A DNA stretch of 64,000 bases from contig CAYUZU010000002.1 of assembly GCA_964448675.1 (NCBI GenBank), positions 186,001 to 250,000 on the forward strand. Reading direction: 5' to 3'. The notes beneath the pieces were generated by a model. It worked only from the letters and a program-made list of their open reading frames with translations, had not been told where the DNA came from and searched no databases. The DNA comes from CAYUZU01 sp964448675. GTDB lineage: Bacteria > Planctomycetota > Phycisphaerae > UBA1845 > Fen-1342. The position numbers were made by a program, and so were the translations under genes. Positions 60,622 through 64,000 of the stretch are shown piece by piece; positions within the stretch are counted from its first letter, which is position 1, and each line of letters starts with the position of its first letter.

Positions 60622-61269
60622 CTATGAGCCCTCGTAGGGCCCCGCGTCGAGCGGGCGGCCGAATTCCTGCACCCAATAGGTCCCATATGACCCGCCGGTG
60701 CGCACGCCCACGCCCAGCTCCGTGAACGCCGGGTTGAGGATGTTCTCGCGGTGCCCGGGGCTGTTCATCCAGTCGCTGACGACCTTGGCGGGGGTGGTCT
60801 GGCCGGCGGCCAGGTTCTCGCCGACGATCCAGTATTCGTAGTTGAACTGCTCGGCCCGATCCGACAGGGAGGTCCCGGTGACGGGGTTGTCGTGGGCGAA
60901 GAAGTCGTACTGGATCATTTCGCAGGCATAGACCGTTGCCTGTCGCTCGAGCGTGTCGTCCTGCGACAATGCGTCGAGCCCCGCCCGCGTCCGCTCCAGG
61001 TTGACCAGCCGCAGGACCTCGGCCCGCAGATACGCGGCGTTGTCCGGCTCCTCACAGTCCGGGAAGGTCGTGGTCAGAGCGTCCGATAGCGTGATGCCGC
61101 CGTCGCCGGAACTGGTGCCGCTCGAGCCGCCGCCGGTGGCGGTCGTGCCGCCGTCGCCGGTGGTGGTGGTGCCGCCGGGGACCCGTGGGTCGGAGCCGGT
61201 GCGGGGGCAGCCGGCCACGATGAGGAGCGTAAGGACCGTAAGCGTGATGGTGTGTCGTGAAAACTTCAT
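60622..61269 (-). CDS. CAP (SCP-like) domain lipoprotein
   Basis: This 215-residue protein starts at ATG 61269 with GGGAAGG about eight bases upstream. The signal ends in the lipobox IVAGC (cysteine near residue 21), followed by a Gly/Thr/Ser-rich linker of about 45 residues and a CAP/SCP domain (VNLERTRAGLDALSQDDTLERQATVYA, YDFFAHDNPV, VGENLAAGQT, WMNSPGHRENILNPAFTELGVGV). The HDNP and GENLA motifs contribute the cavity His and Glu of the family. CAP proteins bind lipids or glycans or act on them; which, here, is unknown. Confidence 0.9.
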   Translation of the reverse strand: MKFSRHTITLTVLTLLIVAGCPRTGSDPRVPGGTTTTGDGGTTATGGGSSGTSSGDGGITLSDALTTTFPDCEEPDNAAYLRAEVLRLVNLERTRAGLDALSQDDTLERQATVYACEMIQYDFFAHDNPVTGTSLSDRAEQFNYEYWIVGENLAAGQTTPAKVVSDWMNSPGHRENILNPAFTELGVGVRTGGSYGTYWVQEFGRPLDAGPYEGS

Positions 61270-61415
61270 CGCCAGCCTTCCCGAGCGTCCGCGTCCGGTG
61301 CATTGTGCGGACGTTGTCAAGAGTATAGCGCGGCGGGGGTCTTGATGCGACTCCGGGTCCCGCCCATACTTAAGTGCCTGAGAACGTTCAAAGCGCGATA
61401 ACCGAGGAGTTCCGG

Positions 61416-63485
61416 ATGCGTAAGACACTTGTGCTCGCCCTGGCGGGCCTGGCCGCCTGCGTCCTGCTGCTGCCGTTCAATCTCGCTGGCTGCAACCCGC
61501 TGCAAACGGGCGGCGGCGGCCTCACGTCGGGCAGCACGATCTTCAACCTGCCGCCGACCGTAAACGTATCGGTCGTCCCCGATCCACCGCGGGGTGTCGC
61601 GCCATTCACCGTAGCATTTGATTCATCGGACAGCATTGACGACGGCGTGATCGTCAGACGCGAATGGGATTTCGCTGACGGGACGACCGTCGAGGGCATT
61701 TCCCCGTCACACACCTTCCGCAGCAACGGCGAATTCGACGTTACGCTGACCCTCACCGACGACGACGGCGCCAGGGCGACGCGGACCGTGACCGTGCTCG
61801 TTACCGACCGGCCCGTCGCGGTTATCAACCTCGACCGCGATTCCGCCGCGAACGCGCCGGCGACGTTCAACTTCGACGCCTCCGCCTCCTTCGATCCGGA
61901 CGCCGAGGAGGGCGACGTATTGCGCTATCGCTGGACCTTTGGCGACGGCACCAGCGAGATCCTGCCGATCGTGCCCCACACGTACGCCACGCCCGGCACC
62001 TACCGTGTCGTGCTCACCGTGACGGACGCCACCGGCATCAGCGGAACCGCCGAGCGGATTATCGAAGTGGGCATCCCGCAGCCGGAGATCTCGTTCGCCT
62101 CGCCCAGCTCGAATGTCGAAAACCTGGTGTGCTCGGCAGAATCGCGTCTGTGGGTGCTGGCCAACTACGACGTGACCCCCGGCGTACCGTACACGATTAC
62201 CGCGGGGCTCGACGAGGACACGGACCCCGCCAACGACAACGACATCCAGCTCGGCACGCGAACGAACCTCGGCGTGCCGGTATTCTCGGATCTGGATCTA
62301 TCGGTGCCGACCGCGCTCTACCTCACCGACGTGCCGACGGGCACCTACCGGCTCTGGGCCGAACTCGACACCGACCGCACCGACCCCACGCGGACCTACG
62401 CCGACGCGAACATCCACATCGTCGACGACTACACCGCGACGATCGGTGGTGACACGCCCACGTTGCCGCTGCTCCCCGCCGGTGACGAGAACTGGCAGGT
62501 GGCGCTACCGCCGACGCCCAACCGCCAGATTTTCGACATTGGGCCGCTCAACACCGGCGACCGGCTGTACCTCGCGTTGCTTACGGTGCCGGGTTATGGC
62601 GCGAGCTATCAGCAGGACGAATACAGCCTGATGATCCTCGACGCGCAGGAGAAGCTGTTCGCGTGGTACGGCTCGATGTTCTCGCGCACCATGCTGGGGC
62701 AGTTGGGCTTCTTCGATTCGCCCGTGTATTTCTCGTCGAACTCGAAGCTGGTCATCGGTCACAACAGCCAGCACTACTACGTGGTGCTCGACGCGCCCCC
62801 CGGCCAGGTGGTGCCCGGGGTGGACATCTCGATTCAACGCGACTTCGCCAACGACTCGCTGCCGCGCAAGCAACGCGTCTTCCTCAACTGGACGGGCACG
62901 AACTACGACACCATCGCCGTCTCCGGCTCGCCGGAATTCCAGTTGGACGCCTTCGCGCTCGATCCGTTCGACGCGGACGTGATCGCACAGAACACGCTCA
63001 CGCGGATGAACGCGCTGTTCGCGCCTTACAACTTCGAGATCACCTCGTCCAATGCGGGGGACACCGAGCCGACCGAACCGCACATTACGGTGTACTTCGA
63101 TGGCGGCAGCGTGCTGGTGAACACCGTGAGCGCAAACGCGCTGCGCTTCTACGGCCTGACGGGCTTCATCGATCCGCGCAACGAGACACTTACCGGCATG
63201 GCGGTCATCGCCGCGGATCAGATGTTGGCCGACTTCCCGGGGACGTTGACGAACGAGGTGGCCATCGGCACGGCGCTGGGCAACGCGGCGGCGCATCATG
63301 TCGGTCTTCTGTGCGGTCTGCGCGAGACCACCGGCGTGGCGGCGGACCTGATGACCGAGGATGAAACCCAGGTCACCGACGGCACACTGAATTTCGAGAT
63401 CGCACCGCTCGCCCCGCTGCCTGGGCTGAGCCAGATCGGTATTCAGGATGGGCCGCAGTTGATGCAAGAGCTTTTCAGGCCATAG
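61416..63485 (+). CDS. PKD-domain lipoprotein with a degenerate metzincin-like C-terminal region
   Basis: This 689-residue lipoprotein (lipobox LAGC, cysteine near residue 26; GAGGAG six bases before the ATG) has two PKD domains. The first is near 50-135 (FTVAFDSSDSIDDG, REWDFADG, HTFRSNGEFDVTLTLTDDDG) and the second near 140-225 (FNFDASASFDPDAEEGD, RYRWTFGDG, TYATPGTYRVVLTVTD). Further beta-rich segments follow. At residues 626-635 AHHVGLLCGL stands where metzincin-like relatives have AHEIGHxLGL, with a DLM (Met-turn-like) about ten residues later. Glu and the second His are replaced, so no zinc protease activity is expected. Confidence 0.8.
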   Translation: MRKTLVLALAGLAACVLLLPFNLAGCNPLQTGGGGLTSGSTIFNLPPTVNVSVVPDPPRGVAPFTVAFDSSDSIDDGVIVRREWDFADGTTVEGISPSHTFRSNGEFDVTLTLTDDDGARATRTVTVLVTDRPVAVINLDRDSAANAPATFNFDASASFDPDAEEGDVLRYRWTFGDGTSEILPIVPHTYATPGTYRVVLTVTDATGISGTAERIIEVGIPQPEISFASPSSNVENLVCSAESRLWVLANYDVTPGVPYTITAGLDEDTDPANDNDIQLGTRTNLGVPVFSDLDLSVPTALYLTDVPTGTYRLWAELDTDRTDPTRTYADANIHIVDDYTATIGGDTPTLPLLPAGDENWQVALPPTPNRQIFDIGPLNTGDRLYLALLTVPGYGASYQQDEYSLMILDAQEKLFAWYGSMFSRTMLGQLGFFDSPVYFSSNSKLVIGHNSQHYYVVLDAPPGQVVPGVDISIQRDFANDSLPRKQRVFLNWTGTNYDTIAVSGSPEFQLDAFALDPFDADVIAQNTLTRMNALFAPYNFEITSSNAGDTEPTEPHITVYFDGGSVLVNTVSANALRFYGLTGFIDPRNETLTGMAVIAADQMLADFPGTLTNEVAIGTALGNAAAHHVGLLCGLRETTGVAADLMTEDETQVTDGTLNFEIAPLAPLPGLSQIGIQDGPQLMQELFRP

Positions 63486-63531
63486 CTTGCAGATCCGATC
63501 CCGCCGGTCCCCCGGCGCGTCTCGGCCTTTC

Positions 63532-63580
63532 GTAACCGCGCCCGGACAGTTTCGACTGTTCGGGCGCGGTTACATTTTTT
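63532..63580 (+). terminator. Strong Rho-independent terminator with UUCG loop
   Basis: A 19-bp stem (63532-63550 with 63555-63573, one G-U pair) closed by a TTCG tetraloop, followed directly by ATTTTTT. This is the clearest intrinsic terminator in the window and ends the PKD lipoprotein unit. Confidence 0.93.
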
Positions 63581-63614
63581 GGTCGGATAACCGCAAAAAC
63601 CCGATAATACATCA

Positions 63615-63642
63615 TTGATCAGGACAGAATTTCGGATAAAAT
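63615..63642 (+). promoter_or_regulatory. Possible promoter of the LacI-family gene
   Basis: TTGATC (63615-63620), 16 bp, TAAAAT (63637-63642), within an AT-rich patch following the terminator. It would give a leader of about 85 nt. Confidence 0.4.
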
Positions 63643-63733
63643 GGGACTCGCGAGCGTCGGGACCGGTACATAAGAACTCATCGCGCGAGGCAGTCCTGCA
63701 TGCGCTTGGGACCGTTTACGGGTTGGACGGCTA

Positions 63734-64000
63734 ATGAGTAAAATCACCATCGAAGATATTAGTCGCCATACGGGTCTTTCCCGTGGCACTGTCTCCCGTG
63801 CTCTTAATAACCGTCCCGATATCAGCGTCCAGACCAAGCAGCGCGTGCTCGAAGCCTGTCGTCAACTCAACTATGTCCCCAGTCACGCCGCGCGGTCGCT
63901 CGCGACCGGGCGCTGCGACGCCGTCGCTGTCGTCGTGGATGATCTGCGCTCGGGGTATTCCGGCGCTTTCCTTCGCGGTGTTCTTGCCAGTGCGCAGGGC
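63734..64000 (+). CDS. LacI-family transcriptional regulator, N-terminal part (3' end outside window)
   Basis: The visible 89 residues contain the complete LacI DNA-binding domain: KITIEDISRHTGLSRGTVSRAL (helix-turn-helix) followed by the hinge-preceding NYVPSHAARSLATGR, and then the start of the ligand-binding core (CDAVAVVVDDLRSG). The ATG at 63734 is standard for the family. Most members respond to sugars and repress nearby transport or catabolic genes, so the genes to its right (outside the window) would be likely targets. Confidence 0.93.
   Translation, partial: MSKITIEDISRHTGLSRGTVSRALNNRPDISVQTKQRVLEACRQLNYVPSHAARSLATGRCDAVAVVVDDLRSGYSGAFLRGVLASAQG

Overview
The window is a high-GC chromosomal segment from a Gram-negative-type bacterium, most likely a member of the Planctomycetota (Phycisphaerae-like). 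The support is combined: three secreted proteins end in PEP-CTERM sorting tails, two secreted glycosidase-like proteins end in dockerin-like Ca-binding repeats, there are many lipoproteins with HEAT, PEGA, PKD and VWA modules, and there is a HYExAFE-family protein, a family I associate with planctomycetes. Outer-membrane functions (Lnt, LpxB) are encoded. No IS element, prophage, integrase or CRISPR array was seen. The only RNA gene recognised is a tRNA-Val(UAC).

Layout. 1-5142: end of a TPR protein, a small lipoprotein, an AhpD-like protein, then lnt with a HEAT lipoprotein. 5209-6014: a HEPN gene broken by an in-frame TAG, followed by its overlapping partner gene. 6035-8752: a secreted metallophosphoesterase with altered metal ligands, divergent from a family 4 uracil-DNA glycosylase. 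8931-11540: a PhyH dioxygenase / sugar isomerase / PhyH dioxygenase cluster. 11556-12454: a PEGA lipoprotein and a YfcE-type phosphodiesterase. 12905-15180: three tandem PilZ genes. 15229-17592: a HEAT membrane protein and pheA. 17761-17984: degenerate 24-bp repeats abutting tRNA-Val. 18108-21841: an apparently leaderless regulator-like gene divergent from two tandem FGE-like PEP-CTERM proteins. 22005-28157: a zinc-ribbon protein, lpxB, an ABC sugar binding protein and permease without ATPase, and a GlmL-like ATPase. 28270-33569: a beta-helix protein, a HYExAFE protein and mfd. 33730-36792: a polysaccharide cluster (ExoA-like GT2, methyltransferase, DegT aminotransferase). 36890-42271: a 1793-residue VWA protein ending in six 42-residue repeats. 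42722-46652: smpB, then an ECF sigma / anti-sigma / PDZ protein module. 46789-50569: LamG PEP-CTERM protein, MscS channel, ispE. 50795-54600: a glycan cluster with a eukaryotic-type UDP-galactopyranose mutase. 54692-63485: ppa, two dockerin-tailed glycoside hydrolase-like proteins, arfB, an unannotated-looking 24-codon transcription unit, a CAP-domain lipoprotein and a PKD lipoprotein with a degenerate metzincin-like site. 63734-64000: start of a LacI-family regulator.

Taken together the genes point to a cell investing in envelope and surface construction: lipoprotein maturation, LPS, exopolysaccharide or galactofuranose-type glycans, secreted adhesin-like and glycan-active proteins, and c-di-GMP-responsive PilZ proteins. 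Ordinary housekeeping genes (mfd, smpB, pheA, ispE, ppa, arfB, udg) are scattered between them. All functional statements rest on motif recognition by eye; no database search was run.
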